Shown here: positions 10,601 to 20,055 of the stretch, one piece after another | Layout of the letters: every line of letters begins with the position of its first letter | Position numbering within the stretch: the stretch's first letter is position 1 | DNA from: Argopecten irradians | Lineage: Eukaryota; Mollusca; Bivalvia; Pectinida; Pectinidae | DNA length: 64,000 nucleotides | Assembly (NCBI RefSeq): GCF_041381155.1 | Contig: NC_091135.1 | Span: 10,078,075 to 10,142,074, forward strand | Direction: 5' to 3' | Notes under the pieces: generated by a model | Told to the model about the DNA's origin: nothing | The model's database searches: none | The model's input: the letters and a program-made list of their open reading frames with translations, nothing else | Position numbers and translations under genes: made by a program

Positions 10601-12415
10601 GTGTGTAGCGTGATAGGTATGTAATGAAACAGGAGTGTAGTGAGACAGGTGGATAGTTGGGCTAGTGTGTAGTGAGATAGGTGTGTAGTGTGATAAGTAT
10701 GTAGTATGATAGGAGTGTAGTGAGACAGGTGTGTAGTGAGACAGGTGTGTAGTGAGACAGGTGTGTAGTGTGACAGGTGTGTAGTGAGATAGGTGTGTAG
10801 TGAGATAGATGTGTAGAGAAATATGTGTGTAGCATGATAGGTGTGTAGTGAGACAGGTGTGTAGAGAGACAGGTGTGTAGTGTGACAGGTGTGTAGTGAG
10901 ACATGGTAATAAGACAGTTGTGTAGTTAGACAGTGTAGTGAAACAGGTGTGTAGTGAAGCAGGTGTGTAGTGAGACAGTTTGTGTGGTGAGACAGTGTGT
11001 GGTGAGACAGGTGTGTAGTGAGACAGGTGTGTAGTGAGACAGGTGTGTAGTGAGACAGTGTGTGTAGTGAGACAGGTGTGTAGTGAGACAGGTGTGTAGT
11101 GAGACAGTGTGTGGTGAGACAGGTGTGTAGTGTGACAGGTGTGTAGTGAGACAGTTTGTGTTGTGAGACAGTGTGTAGTGAGACAAGTGTGTAGTGAATG
11201 TCCTATGAAACAGGTTTGTTGAAAATACAAGTTTGGAGTGAGACATGTGTGTAAGGCAGTAATGGAATGAGACAGTTGTGATCAGAATTAAACCAATCAA
11301 TGATGTGTAAGTGGAACATGTATATGTGGAATTAAGTAAAATGTTATGTTGATTAAACAGTTGTTGCAATGCAGAGACAGGTATAAGCCATGTACAGAGA
11401 CGATGAAGCAATACAGTTAATGATTTATGTGTTGTCTTAGGAAATATAACAGCTTCGTATATGTGCCACTTTGCAGGCGAAGCTAGACCCAGTCGATGAG
11501 CGATCACACGACCTCCCAACAATCACGGGGATAGATTTTGTAGCTAGATCCCGTTTCAGGTGTGTCAGTTGTACAGGTAAATCTACCCATCTGACCTCAT
11601 TTCTAACATACCTGGGGAAGACATCTAGCAGTCTTAAATGACCACAACAGGTATGACAGATAGGGCGGGTGTTATGCGTGTATAGCTGAGGGAAACGGTT
11701 CTAGATTTTTTTTATTGTATTGTTTTTATTTGTCATTTTAAATGTCGATAGACACCAATGAAAGACGAATACTTAATATATTTTGTAATTAACACCTTAC
11801 CTGATACCTGGAGATGATGAGAATGGCTAGAACGACTGGTATGGCAGTCGCCGACATAGCATGGGTGGACGGCATTGCAAATTCTTGTAAATAATAAGTT
11901 TCCAGTCTCACCACCGGTGGGGAGGAGGGGCGGGGCCACATCAAATAATCTTTAGTTCCCTGCCCGACCCACATACACAAGCACCAAACTAAGGCCGTCT
12001 GCCTGATGAGCAATGAATCACAATTCCACATACAGCACGGGTAGAACAGGAGATAGAACGCCTCATTACCGAGTGAAGATGCTATCGTGAAAAAATGGAG
12101 CAACACTTTATATCTTATCGTATAGTCTGAAATATCTGTGGCGGGAGGATCCCCAGATTTTTCCCAATCATCTTCAGTTATTGGTTGTTTTTTACATTTC
12201 CTTTCCTGCAACCCGCTAAATGATGCATTGTTATCTTCACGTGTCGTCTGCCCATCCAGGTAAGTTGACATCTCAGCCGGTTTAAATGTTCCACCTGAAT
12301 GAACTGTCGTATCTCCATTGCCACACCTACTTGTTTTCCTCGAATAATGCACACCACAGAATCTTTGAAATTTTGCTGTAAGCTCTGGATTGTTGAGTCT
12401 TGTTAACAAATCCAT
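1609..12415 (-). CDS. SGPP1: Sphingosine-1-phosphate phosphatase (SGPP family), 5' part, exons 1-2
   Basis: Exon 1 is 11801-12415 (205 codons, ending in CAG before GTAAGG). Exon 2 is 1609-1698 (30 codons, AG acceptor, donor GTAAGT). Both junctions are phase 0. Family knowledge: these ER enzymes dephosphorylate sphingosine-1-phosphate. Visible PAP2-superfamily signatures are KDYLMWPRP (residues 155-163, the K-x6-RP motif), PSTHAMS (182-188, with catalytic-pocket His185) and SRLYLGVH (225-232); the Asp expected after VHSVL would fall in exon 3. The hydrophobic stretches in exon 1 and exon 2 fit membrane helices. The first 100 residues are polar and poorly conserved, as in SGPP1/2. Later exons were not found in 1-1608 and should lie beyond the left edge, so the gene is partial. 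SGPP1 and SGPP2 cannot be told apart here; the symbol is provisional. Intron 1 (1699-11800) contains the 16-bp minisatellite. Confidence 0.88.
1728..1905. repeat. AT-rich tandem repeat (ATGACATTATTATAATATTA type)
   Basis: The words ATGACATTATTA and TAATATTATTA recur six or more times in 180 bases, immediately upstream in transcription of SGPP exon 2. This is low-complexity, slipped repeat DNA with no gene. Confidence 0.6.
2339..2547. repeat. TIR element, family GTTTAGGGTTAC (copy 1)
   Basis: One end reads TCTGTTAAGGGTTAC and the other GTAACCCTAAACAGAC, which are inverted copies of each other. The interior has GGGTCGGGGG, AATAATGGTCAGAACCAGAG and poly-A/T tracts. The same arrangement occurs at 63341-63507 in reverse, and a lone end (TCTGTTTAGGGTTA) sits near 26405. 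It is non-coding. Confidence 0.6.
3252..3621 (+). repeat. TIR element family A, AAAGATGCTCCACCGC ends (copy 1)
   Basis: About 370 bp beginning AAAGACGATCCACCGCCGAC and ending with the inverted form (AGTGGAGCTACTTTAA). The interior is shared with copies at 4911-5276, 37397-37753, 42583-43305 and 42799-43158. It has no ORF and is a MITE-like non-autonomous DNA element in SGPP intron 1. Confidence 0.7.
3960..4160. repeat. TIR element family B, TACCGTATTCGACCCAATAA ends (copy 1)
   Basis: The left end is TACCGTATTCCACCCAATAA and the right end TTATTGGGTCAAGTATGGTA, an imperfect inverted repeat of about 25 bp. Other copies are at 44235-44440, 44750-44900, 55376-55486 and 55595-55699. Confidence 0.72.
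4348..4387 (-). ncRNA. Hammerhead-ribozyme-like motif (copy 1)
   Basis: On the minus strand the order is stem I TCGC, core CTGAAGA, stem II GGCC-TGAAA-GGCC, then GAAAACGTTA, then stem I GCGA. This matches the hammerhead layout CUGANGA / stem II / GAA-A ... U-H / stem I, with a two-base-pair stem III (AACGTT). Minimal type I hammerheads with a very short stem III are known from Penelope-like retroelements. An AT microsatellite lies just beyond it (4293-4312). No reverse transcriptase is nearby, so any parent element is fragmentary. Activity is an inference. Confidence 0.55.
4911..5276 (+). repeat. TIR element family A (copy 2)
   Basis: It starts AAAGATGCTCTACCGCCGAC and ends GTGGAGCATCTTTAA. 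It is collinear with copy 1 at 3252-3621 and non-coding. It lies in SGPP intron 1. Confidence 0.72.
5277..7335. other. Intronic stretch without a recognised gene
   Basis: Part of SGPP intron 1. The only structured piece is about 6860-7036, which resembles one half of the element family also found at 51430-51740 and 61066-61386 (GTCCAGGGGTGGATATTATG and flanking text). Short open frames at 5920-6183 and 7120-7302 show no domain and are treated as chance. Confidence 0.5.
8940..9722. repeat. Higher-order duplicate inside the minisatellite (copy 1)
   Basis: Irregular landmarks here (AAGGAGATAGGTGAGTAGGG near 8968, and GAATGTCCTATGAAACAGG near 9638) recur in the same order about 1,560 bp downstream, at 10500-11280. 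A block of about 780 bp was therefore duplicated within the array. A smaller duplication with offset about 183 bp involves 7358-7410 and 7541-7595 (CATGGTAATAAGACAGTTGT). Confidence 0.85.
10500..11280. repeat. Higher-order duplicate inside the minisatellite (copy 2)
   Basis: Matches 8940-9722 landmark by landmark, including the non-repeat text around 11197-11279 (CCTATGAAACAGGTTTGTTG). The array ends here. The differences between copies are scattered substitutions plus exchanged 16-bp units. Confidence 0.85.
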
Positions 12416-15143
12416 CCTTTGGTTCTGCCTTCGCCTCCAGTTCCGAACTGATTGCAGATTTTCACCTGTGTCCGGTTGGTACCACGGGCACGCTCAGCGG
12501 CTTTACGTAAATCGATATTTATAGACGGTACACTCGTGTGGTCATGTGATTAAAATTGTTACCTAGATTAGAACAAGGGGTCCCAACACGGGGGTTTTCC
12601 TAAAGAGGCGTGACAGAGTACAATTAAAATCCTTTCCGATTACAATGTACTTGTAAAATATACTTGTAATGTTGCGAAATATGCTTTAAAATGTCAAGAA
12701 ATAGCGCTTGATCATTGTCCTAATAACCTGTGTAAGGCTGGTACGAATACGGACTCAGACGGAGTATGATGATGCAGTTAACCGCACGTGAGAATGACAT
12801 TTTATTAAGGCAACATAATCAGAGATTTAACGCCTTAAGAATCAAAAGCTTATGCACGAAGATCATTATGGACAAAGACCGAGACATTCCTTAATTCGGT
12901 TAAAATGAGTAACTGACATGAAACCAAATGGGAAATTGAATGTGCAGTTTTGCCGAGAAAAAATTGTCAAAGATACTACATTTACAATCTAATTAGATTG
13001 TACTTTACACTCGTGACTCGTGAATATATGTTCGCTGAACTAATTAATTGACCCAAAAACTCCATAAATCGACCCGAAATATAATTATTTCCACAAACAA
13101 ACAAAAATTCCGAGAACCGACTTGTACAATTTCAACACAGTATTTGTTTTATGCTATAAATATTTCCCACATAAATTATATTACTGGCACAGTGTAATGT
13201 TATAAATTCTGTGTCCATTGTAGCATACATGTACAAGTATATAATACGTCCTTGTTGTTAGGGATTAGAATGTCACATTAGCGATCTGGCAAACAATATC
13301 ATGAAAATCCGCTTATGACACAAACTTATAGTGACTTATCCATATAAACATTGTTCTATTTGAATTGAACAAAATGAGACGGCATTTTTTATTAAAAGTT
13401 TAATATAAGAAAAAAAACGCCGGAAGGATAACATCAAATTCGTGTATACATTTAATTTGTATATCTTGTTGATTCAATCAATTATAAAAGTGCGAGTGTA
13501 TGCATATACGTAGTTCGATCGGAGACTTGGAAGCGACAGAAATCGGTCGCACAAGGTGTACATATGTATACACATTATCTTGTATACACTATTAAAGAAG
13601 AATTGTGTATGTGTATTGTGGATGATCTTTATCTAAATGTAAATAATCTCAAACAATCTTGTTTAATTTATGATAACCGCGAAGTGGTATCTTTAAAGAG
13701 ACGGAGACGAATGATACTGATTATTTATAAATGTAAGTCATTTAGCTATATTTAGCATTGATTTTTTTTGGTCTAGTATATTATATTCTTTACGTCATAT
13801 TAACAGTCAGTGTCAACGGCCTCCCGTGTATTTGGTGTTTAGCCGGCGTGTGTGTCAATGCGACATGATTGTTTTAGCCTTGAGTAGATTTAGGACTTGC
13901 GATAGACTTTTTGCTGAGTTCATCATATGCTCACCCCCAGCAGATAACAGAATGTAGCATCCTATGATTAAACATGCACTGTACAGTGTATGTATTAACT
14001 ATACTGATTGAGTCGTTTTGATTAGCACTCGACAAAACCGACATGGTACATGACTTTCTTATAAGAATGACTGCAACAGAACAGCCCAGTATATTTCTCA
14101 ATTTCCTGAGATACGAATTACTACGTGTAATAACTATAATTTAAGAAACACAAAACAAACTAATTAAAATCCCCATACACATACATGTATTTAAGAAAGT
14201 TTCATTGTACCACATTAATAGGCATTTAAGATGTGCTAAATGTATCGTAATACTTGAAATACGCACATATACATGAACATGTAATCAGGAAATTCATAAA
14301 TATGAAGCTAAAGATATGTCCCTTAAGCCAGTACGTTAACATGTGTACAGTAATTAGAGTATACATGGGAGACGATAAGAATCTACTACCAACCATGGGG
14401 TATACTTTGTATTGTCCATTTTTCAACATAGCATTGTCCTTAGGCTATGCATTGGCACATGTATCAGGACAATCAAAATATTTATCTAAGTTGCTATGGG
14501 ATGGCCTTTGGTTGTCCAGAGATCTAATTATTTCTTTCTAGATATTCGCCTTTGGGTTAATTGCGAGTAAGAAACCCACGTGGACAGTTTAACTTTGCCA
14601 TTTAATTAAAAGACACGTATTTCGGTGGATTTTCTTCGGGTACTTGACTTTTCCACTAGCACATCTTAAAAGGAAAAACACTGGTTGTTAACATGTTACG
14701 ATATAAAATTGAACTATATAACAACTTTCTGTTTTCCTTTCTTTGTAATTAATGATATTAATGATATGAGAACAAATCTCAGGAATTTAACACCAATGCA
14801 AACTTGACTGCTGGTTATATGCAAATGCTATACTAATGACTGATATAAGATTAGTCCGCTAAACCTGCCTATATCATTAGGCTTTTTATATATTTTATAG
14901 TTTTGCCTAATATGTATTAGGCAATTTTTCTTTAAAAAAAACCCCTTATATATGATATGAATTTGATATTGTTGTATAAACTATGTATTGTAAAATGCTT
15001 GTGTTCATGCATCAGAAACATTACCCTGTATGTTTCATACACGTGAGTGACATCCAAAATATAATCATACACATGTATGGTGTGTGTATGAATGCATGTT
15101 ACTCATGATAAACGGAACAGGAACAGAAGGTGAGACTTGCTAT
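12416..15143. other. Intergenic, upstream of the SGPP gene; no gene seen
   Basis: This should hold the SGPP promoter and 5' UTR on the minus strand, but no clear TATA or initiator could be chosen. Short open frames (13564-13755, 14226-14541) overlap on both strands and show no domain. The 3' edge is the LTR element's CTAT target site at 15140-15143. Confidence 0.5.
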
Positions 15144-15228
15144 TGTGATAGAACGGGTTTCTATCATTGTTGCATTTATTTGTACAGTATGTATATTTGT
15201 TATTGCACTCTTTTAAGTCTTCACTTCA

Positions 15229-15426
15229 GTGATCTGTTTATGTATCTTTGACCCAAATTCAGGGGAAAACCATGAGAACAGGTCTTATCTATGGTGTGTT
15301 TGCTGTTTAGCAGTCACATTCATCAACCTAGTTGTCCTCATGATCACCCTGATGCTGACAGCTGACTGCTGGCCGGAGTACACGTGGGAGGTGTTTATCA
15401 GTCAGTTAAGCCTTGTCTGTATTTAA
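15229..15426 (+). other. Small ORF inside the LTR (65 codons), repeated in the 3' LTR
   Basis: The frame has one strongly hydrophobic segment (AVTFINLVVLMITLML, residues about 28-43) after a Cys-rich patch (WCVCC). It is identical in translation at 20141-20338. It lies upstream of the LTR TATA box, so the element's own main transcript would include it only from the 3' LTR. It could be a captured exon or chance; no family is recognised. Confidence 0.3.
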
Positions 15427-15546
15427 GCGGAAGTTATATTTAGTGTGTAGGTGGGTTGTTGTAGCAACGGTTTAACCTAAATATGGTGCTCTGTCCGGAC
15501 TTTGACCAATCAGTGGTCACTTTGGGGTACTGGGTTGATGTGTCGT

Positions 15547-15555
15547 TATAAAAGG
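15547..15555 (+). promoter_or_regulatory. LTR TATA box
   Basis: TATAAAAGG, about 40 bp after a CCAAT box (15506-15510). The equivalent in the 3' LTR is 20459-20467. It is likely the RNA polymerase II promoter of the element. Confidence 0.7.
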
Positions 15556-16043
15556 GGCTGCTTCTAAGGAAGCTTTGGTCTTGACTAGGGAGAATGGGTT
15601 AGGGACAGAACCACGCCGTGCACTGTCAACAGTGCAACACTTGCGGGGTCTCTGAACTACCATTTGGGTTTTTACTTAGAGCTACATGGCTAACAATGGT
15701 TTGTGTCGTTCTAGGGGATTGTCAGGGGCTTAGGGCTTAGACACCCATAGAAAACCTAGTTCGCACAGTGTAGTAGGGGATCGTCAGGGGCTTAGGGCTT
15801 AGACATCCATAGAAAACCTATTTACACAGTTAGTTATGTCTCTTAGAGTTGGGAACATTTGGTAGGTCGGTTGTCTCCCGTTAGGTGTTGTTGTACTGTG
15901 TGTGGGAACACGTGGTCTTGTTGTATTAGGGTTTCACTACATATACGACGACTGTATACTTGTTTCTCTTACTGTAAGTTGTCTACATCAGGCACTATTG
16001 TAAATATATTATTTATCAATTCTGTATTACTTGTCTTTTATAT

Positions 16044-16049
16044 AATAAA
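16044..16049 (+). promoter_or_regulatory. LTR polyadenylation signal
   Basis: AATAAA about 490 bp after the TATA box. The functional copy in the 3' LTR is 20956-20961. Its position implies an R region of about 0.5 kb. Confidence 0.6.
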
Positions 16050-16311
16050 TAGTTATTTGTACCTGTATTTAACTAGTTGATTTATTGGATTAGTGTCAGT
16101 GCTTCCGCTACATCCTAGAGATCGAACCTGTTGAGATACAGGCCTGTAACCTGTGGAGGAAACGGGATCCGGAGAGGATTTGTGACGACTGTGGACTCTG
16201 TTGTATACTAAAAATACTATACGATCACGATTTGGGACTTATACATATAACGGGAGCTACAGTCGGATCGCCCCTCCGGGTCTTGTGTGGAAAACCCTCC
16301 CTATTACAGAA

Positions 16312-16330
16312 TGGTGCGTGTGACCAGGAT
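16312..16330 (+). promoter_or_regulatory. Candidate tRNA primer-binding site
   Basis: TGGTGCGTGTGACCAGGAT starts three bases after the 5' LTR. The leading TGG would pair with a tRNA 3' CCA. The matching tRNA was not identified with confidence. Confidence 0.5.
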
Positions 16331-16596
16331 GTAGTTGTGTAAGTACTGATTACATTATCCAATTTCTCAAAACTTGTGATAACAATATAACTTAGTTGTT
16401 TTTGTAACATTTATTTACCAAGCGTTTATATAGTATGATTTAAACTTTGTTTGTGACGTTGTAGGTGCTTTATCTCTAGAATATTCAAGACCTCTAGTGA
16501 TAGACAGTCTACTGAGTTTTCAGGTTATATGTACGCTGTTTTTAGTATTATTTGGATATTTTTGGGTGGCATATTGTTTAGGGAACTATTGTTATC

Positions 16597-18516
16597 ATGG
16601 AGAAGGGTTTCTTGCATGATGAGGATAGTAATAATGAGGTATCGGGACTGGAAACCAGTTCATATGTACCTCTTGTACCTCCTAGAAGGGTTAGAAGAAA
16701 AGAGAGACACCCTGACACATTCGATGGTCAAAGCTGTGATTGGCAGGATTACATCGTTCATTTTGAACAGGTAGCTGCCTGGAACGGGTGGACAGACATA
16801 GAAAAGGCCCAACAGTTAAGTATAAGTTTAAAGGGAACAGCCCAGAAATTATTGAGTAACCTTACTGTTGGACAGTTGTCAGATTATCAGTCGATAAAAC
16901 AATATCTCACCCAAAGGTTCAATCCTAAAGAAAGGAGTGTGGCTCATAGATTTACTTTTAGGGAGCGTAAACAGGGGAAGGACGAAACTGCGTCTGATTT
17001 CGGGTATGATTTAAGGAGAACTGCCCTCCTAGCCTACCCTGAAATCCCGTACCATTACCTGGAATGTCAGGTGGTAGACCAGTTCGTTAACGGCCTACAT
17101 AACTTTGAAATTCGAAAGAAAGTAATTTTCAGCCATCCTAGCACTTTGGATGAGGCTATTTCCTCTGCAGTCGAATATGAGGCTGTAACATGTAATTCCA
17201 CCAAGAAACCTATAGAGTCTGAATCGGTATGTTCTATACAAACAAATAGTACTGTAGAACAAGTTCTTACAATTAACCAAATAAGTAACTTACTAGATAA
17301 GAAAATGTCCAGTATGAAGGGTAAGGATAAGATGTTAAAAACCCACGTTAAGAAGTATGGGGACAATAAAGTACAAAAAGGTACCTGTTTATTTTGCAAA
17401 GAGGAAGGACATTATGTCCGAGAATGTAAAAGGTTACAAAACCTACAGAAACTAGAAGATAGAATTAGCCAGTTAGAAAAACTAACTAGGGCTGGGATAA
17501 GGGCCGAGACGTCAGCCTGTCCAAATACATTAAATACTATAGGTATTTCTAAGTCAGAGTTGGGGATTTGGGAGAAAACTGAAAGGAAACTAGAAAGGGA
17601 GGGAAAAGTATCGGGCCAGGTTCCATTAGGGTTACAAAATGTACGTTCGGGCATAGGTTGTCTGTATGCAGAGGTGCAAGTACAACAGGTAACATGTGAA
17701 ATGCTGATAGATACTGGGTCCCCGGTTTCTATTCTATCCTTTGACGAGTTTATAAAGTTGAGGCTAGATGTAGAGTCGCTACAGAGATTTGATACAAATC
17801 TCACCACAGCCGACGGGAACCAACTCGAAGTAAAGGGGTGTATTCCTTTAGTGTTTAAAATTGGACAATCTGTGTTCATACAGAACTTTGTAGTTTCAAA
17901 AGTTAAGAATTTGTCTGGGATACTGGGAATGGATTTCTTGTCAGCACATTGTAGTTCCATTCAATTAGAAAATGCCATTTTAGAGACAAATAAGGGGGAT
18001 GTACAGCTAATCAGACAAAATTTTGAGTGTAATAAACTAATTCTCTCTGTTATGAGTATAGAACAGCAGGTTGATTCTAACGAGAGAGAAAATAAAACTG
18101 AGCCTGTAACTACAAGGGTAGTAGGTCAACAATCTACTATGGTAGATGACGAAATAACGTTTGAACTTCAGGTCGGCAATACTGAGAACATTGCTACTGA
18201 TAAACGGGACAATGAGTTAGTAGAAGACTCTAGGGATGCCCAAGTATTAAACAAGGATGAAAATGAAGCTAGTCTAGCACACAAAGGTGTTACCTTGGTA
18301 AAGGTTATGGTTGCCATGGTAGCTATAGGGTTCATTTTGTTAGCTTTACTTGGAATGATTAGGTCAACTAACTTAAGTCCCATTTGTCCTGAAGATACTG
18401 CTAGTAAACACAAACCAGTCTGTTCAAGACTATTGATGATACTAGAAAAGGATGGCTATTGTCAGACTGCTAAAGTAGTTAGAACAAGTAAACCAAAGGT
18501 TTGGTATCCTCCGTAA
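16597..18516 (+). CDS. Gag-protease polyprotein with C-terminal membrane segment
   Basis: 639 codons, intact. Residues about 38-190 are a retrotransposon Gag domain (FDGQSCDWQDYIVHFEQVA, then an LKGTAQKLLSNL-type helix). CLFCKEEGHYVREC (264-277) is a CX2CX4HX4C zinc knuckle. LIDTGSPVSIL (around Asp372) and GILGMDFL (441-448) are the catalytic and Gly-rich motifs of a retropepsin-type protease. Unusually, after an acidic linker a hydrophobic stretch (about 566-586, VMVAMVAIGFILLALLGMI) predicts one membrane span, followed by a Cys-containing tail ending in WYPP. No pol domain follows, and the ORF ends 1.5 kb before the 3' LTR. The tail could be relict envelope, a fusion made by deleting pol, or a new module. 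The Gag start was taken at the first ATG giving the conserved N-terminus; an overlapping short frame at 16529 is unrelated. Confidence 0.9.
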   Translation: MEKGFLHDEDSNNEVSGLETSSYVPLVPPRRVRRKERHPDTFDGQSCDWQDYIVHFEQVAAWNGWTDIEKAQQLSISLKGTAQKLLSNLTVGQLSDYQSIKQYLTQRFNPKERSVAHRFTFRERKQGKDETASDFGYDLRRTALLAYPEIPYHYLECQVVDQFVNGLHNFEIRKKVIFSHPSTLDEAISSAVEYEAVTCNSTKKPIESESVCSIQTNSTVEQVLTINQISNLLDKKMSSMKGKDKMLKTHVKKYGDNKVQKGTCLFCKEEGHYVRECKRLQNLQKLEDRISQLEKLTRAGIRAETSACPNTLNTIGISKSELGIWEKTERKLEREGKVSGQVPLGLQNVRSGIGCLYAEVQVQQVTCEMLIDTGSPVSILSFDEFIKLRLDVESLQRFDTNLTTADGNQLEVKGCIPLVFKIGQSVFIQNFVVSKVKNLSGILGMDFLSAHCSSIQLENAILETNKGDVQLIRQNFECNKLILSVMSIEQQVDSNERENKTEPVTTRVVGQQSTMVDDEITFELQVGNTENIATDKRDNELVEDSRDAQVLNKDENEASLAHKGVTLVKVMVAMVAIGFILLALLGMIRSTNLSPICPEDTASKHKPVCSRLLMILEKDGYCQTAKVVRTSKPKVWYPP

Positions 18517-20043
18517 CTAGGGTGTATACTTGTAGGTTGTCTCGGAAATTGTACATGTTTAGGGAACGAGATAACTAAATTGTAAATAGTTATGCTGTAA
18601 ACAATGTCATGCGGGAAGGGGGTACCTACAAGTGTAACAATCAGAGCGACTGCAAACAGTTGCCAGTATTGAATTTAACTTTGTCTTAATTAGATTAATT
18701 AATTGTGTGCGTATAATCCAAACTAGTGTTAGGCTAGTGGGGTGAATCAATTATATTATAACTGAACTCCCATAGTATCTCTTGGAAGGGGGTCTATAGA
18801 AAGGGGGTCAGACCACCTAAGGGGGAGTGCTGTTTATCTGATCGGCCAGGGTCAGATCTAGAGGAACTGGTGTATCGGTACCACGGATATCGGATTACCT
18901 GACTGGATCTAACTGACCAGTGCTGGAGTTCCCTCCTGTGAGGATGAACACTCATTTGTCCTGAAGTGACCTCACCACATACTTCAATGTCTAGACACAA
19001 TGGACCTGCACGTGTATTCTGTGAAACGCACATATTTCAACAGACGTTATGGAAATCATCAAACGATGTCAGCTGTACAGACAACACGGGGACGTTACGT
19101 ACCTCCGTGAGGGAGAAGAGGAACCAAAAGCCGAGTTGATGTTGGACCACATGTGAAATTAACAATATCCAGTGTTATTGAACTGTACTAAAAGTGAACT
19201 TTGACTGTATTTATTCTTTTTGGATAATAGATTAACTTCGAAACAGAAAAAACATTGCGAAACTTAAAGTGATAATGTGATTTTGTACATCTATTTCTAT
19301 TGGATCTTACAGTGGCATAATTTTCAGCTATAAATTTTATATCACTTATTTTGCAGGTGTTTGTTTAGTAAACCAAGTTTTGATACTTGTTTAGTAAATC
19401 AAGTATTGATACTACTGGTAGGTTTTTAAGAACTTTGGTTAAATTTAGGGTCATGGGAGAGCCAAACTTGACATAGCTCTGGATTTTGTTGATATTTTCG
19501 AGCTTAGTTGGTTGTTCATGTTTCTTATACAGTTTAAGTTTATAGTGATTATATACATGTACATTGTTGTTTACATACATTGGGTACATGATAGAGGTCA
19601 GTACTGCCTGCTCTATTATGCATTTGTGGATACTGATGTTGGAAGACTATGCACATGTAATATACTCAGTCATTATTGGATAATAATACTAAAGGTTATA
19701 TAGCTAGTTATCTTTAATTGAGCTTACGTCTATCATGGTTATAGAATGATTCTGTTTAGGTTGTGTTGTTGTTACTTTGGGTTGTTTGTAGTTGACACCA
19801 TCCTAATTTTGAACCAATTGGTATAGTAGTGCTATATCTTCGGGCATATGTTTCCTGTGGAATAGTCGTTACTCAGGTCTAAGATTACAGGGGTGTAATT
19901 ATAAGAGTTGACCAAATATCTTGGCGAATCCTAAGTCAGACTAGATGTACGATGCAGGGATGCACATTACCTATAGGGGGTCATGTGGCATTTAAGGTTA
20001 TTTTAGACAAAGCAAATTTGTTGTCAAATTGTACTTTGATCTT
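18517..20043 (+). other. Non-coding 3' interior of the LTR element
   Basis: About 1.5 kb between the Gag stop and the polypurine tract. Only short open frames occur on either strand (18794-19033, 19365-19703), with no reverse transcriptase, integrase or envelope signature. It may be remnant sequence left after loss of pol. Confidence 0.6.
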
Positions 20044-20055
20044 AGGGGGGAGGAG
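20044..20055 (+). promoter_or_regulatory. Polypurine tract
   Basis: AGGGGGGAGGAG lies directly against the 3' LTR, the expected plus-strand priming site. Confidence 0.85.

Larger units (their letters stand above)
7336..11280. repeat. 16-bp minisatellite array, about 3.9 kb
   Basis: The unit is ACAGGTGTGTAGTGAG (16 bp) with frequent GTGTG, TTGTG and ATAG variants, giving well over 200 units. It lies inside SGPP intron 1. Because 16 is not a multiple of 3, one sweep of three units (48 bp) gives a 16-residue peptide period. The minus strand lacks stops in all three frames for long stretches, which yields large overlapping His/Thr/Leu/Ser-rich frames (up to 870 codons, for example 7288-9900). 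These frames have no splice context, no domain and no codon-level constraint, so I do not call them genes. Confidence 0.93.
15144..16308 (+). repeat. 5' LTR
   Basis: 1,165 bp, TG...CA ends, nearly identical to 20056-21222. Visible differences include CACCC/CATCC near 15743, GTTGGG/GTTTGG near 15848 and a small indel-substitution patch at 16281-16302. It contains CCAAT (15506-15510), a TATA box (15547-15555) and AATAAA (16044-16049) in the order expected for U3-R-U5. Confidence 0.93.

Noticed and set aside
7253..11230. Very long overlapping minus-strand ORFs (305, 870, 542 and 528 codons)
   Set aside because: They are by-products of a stop-free 16-bp repeat read in three frames; no unique domain, no splice logic, and they lie inside the SGPP intron.
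13564..14541. Small ORFs upstream of the LTR element as new genes
   Set aside because: They overlap on opposite strands, have no recognisable domain or splice partners, and match chance expectation in AT-rich DNA.
17067..17960. Minus-strand ORFs over Gag
   Set aside because: Antisense shadows of the intact Gag-protease frame.
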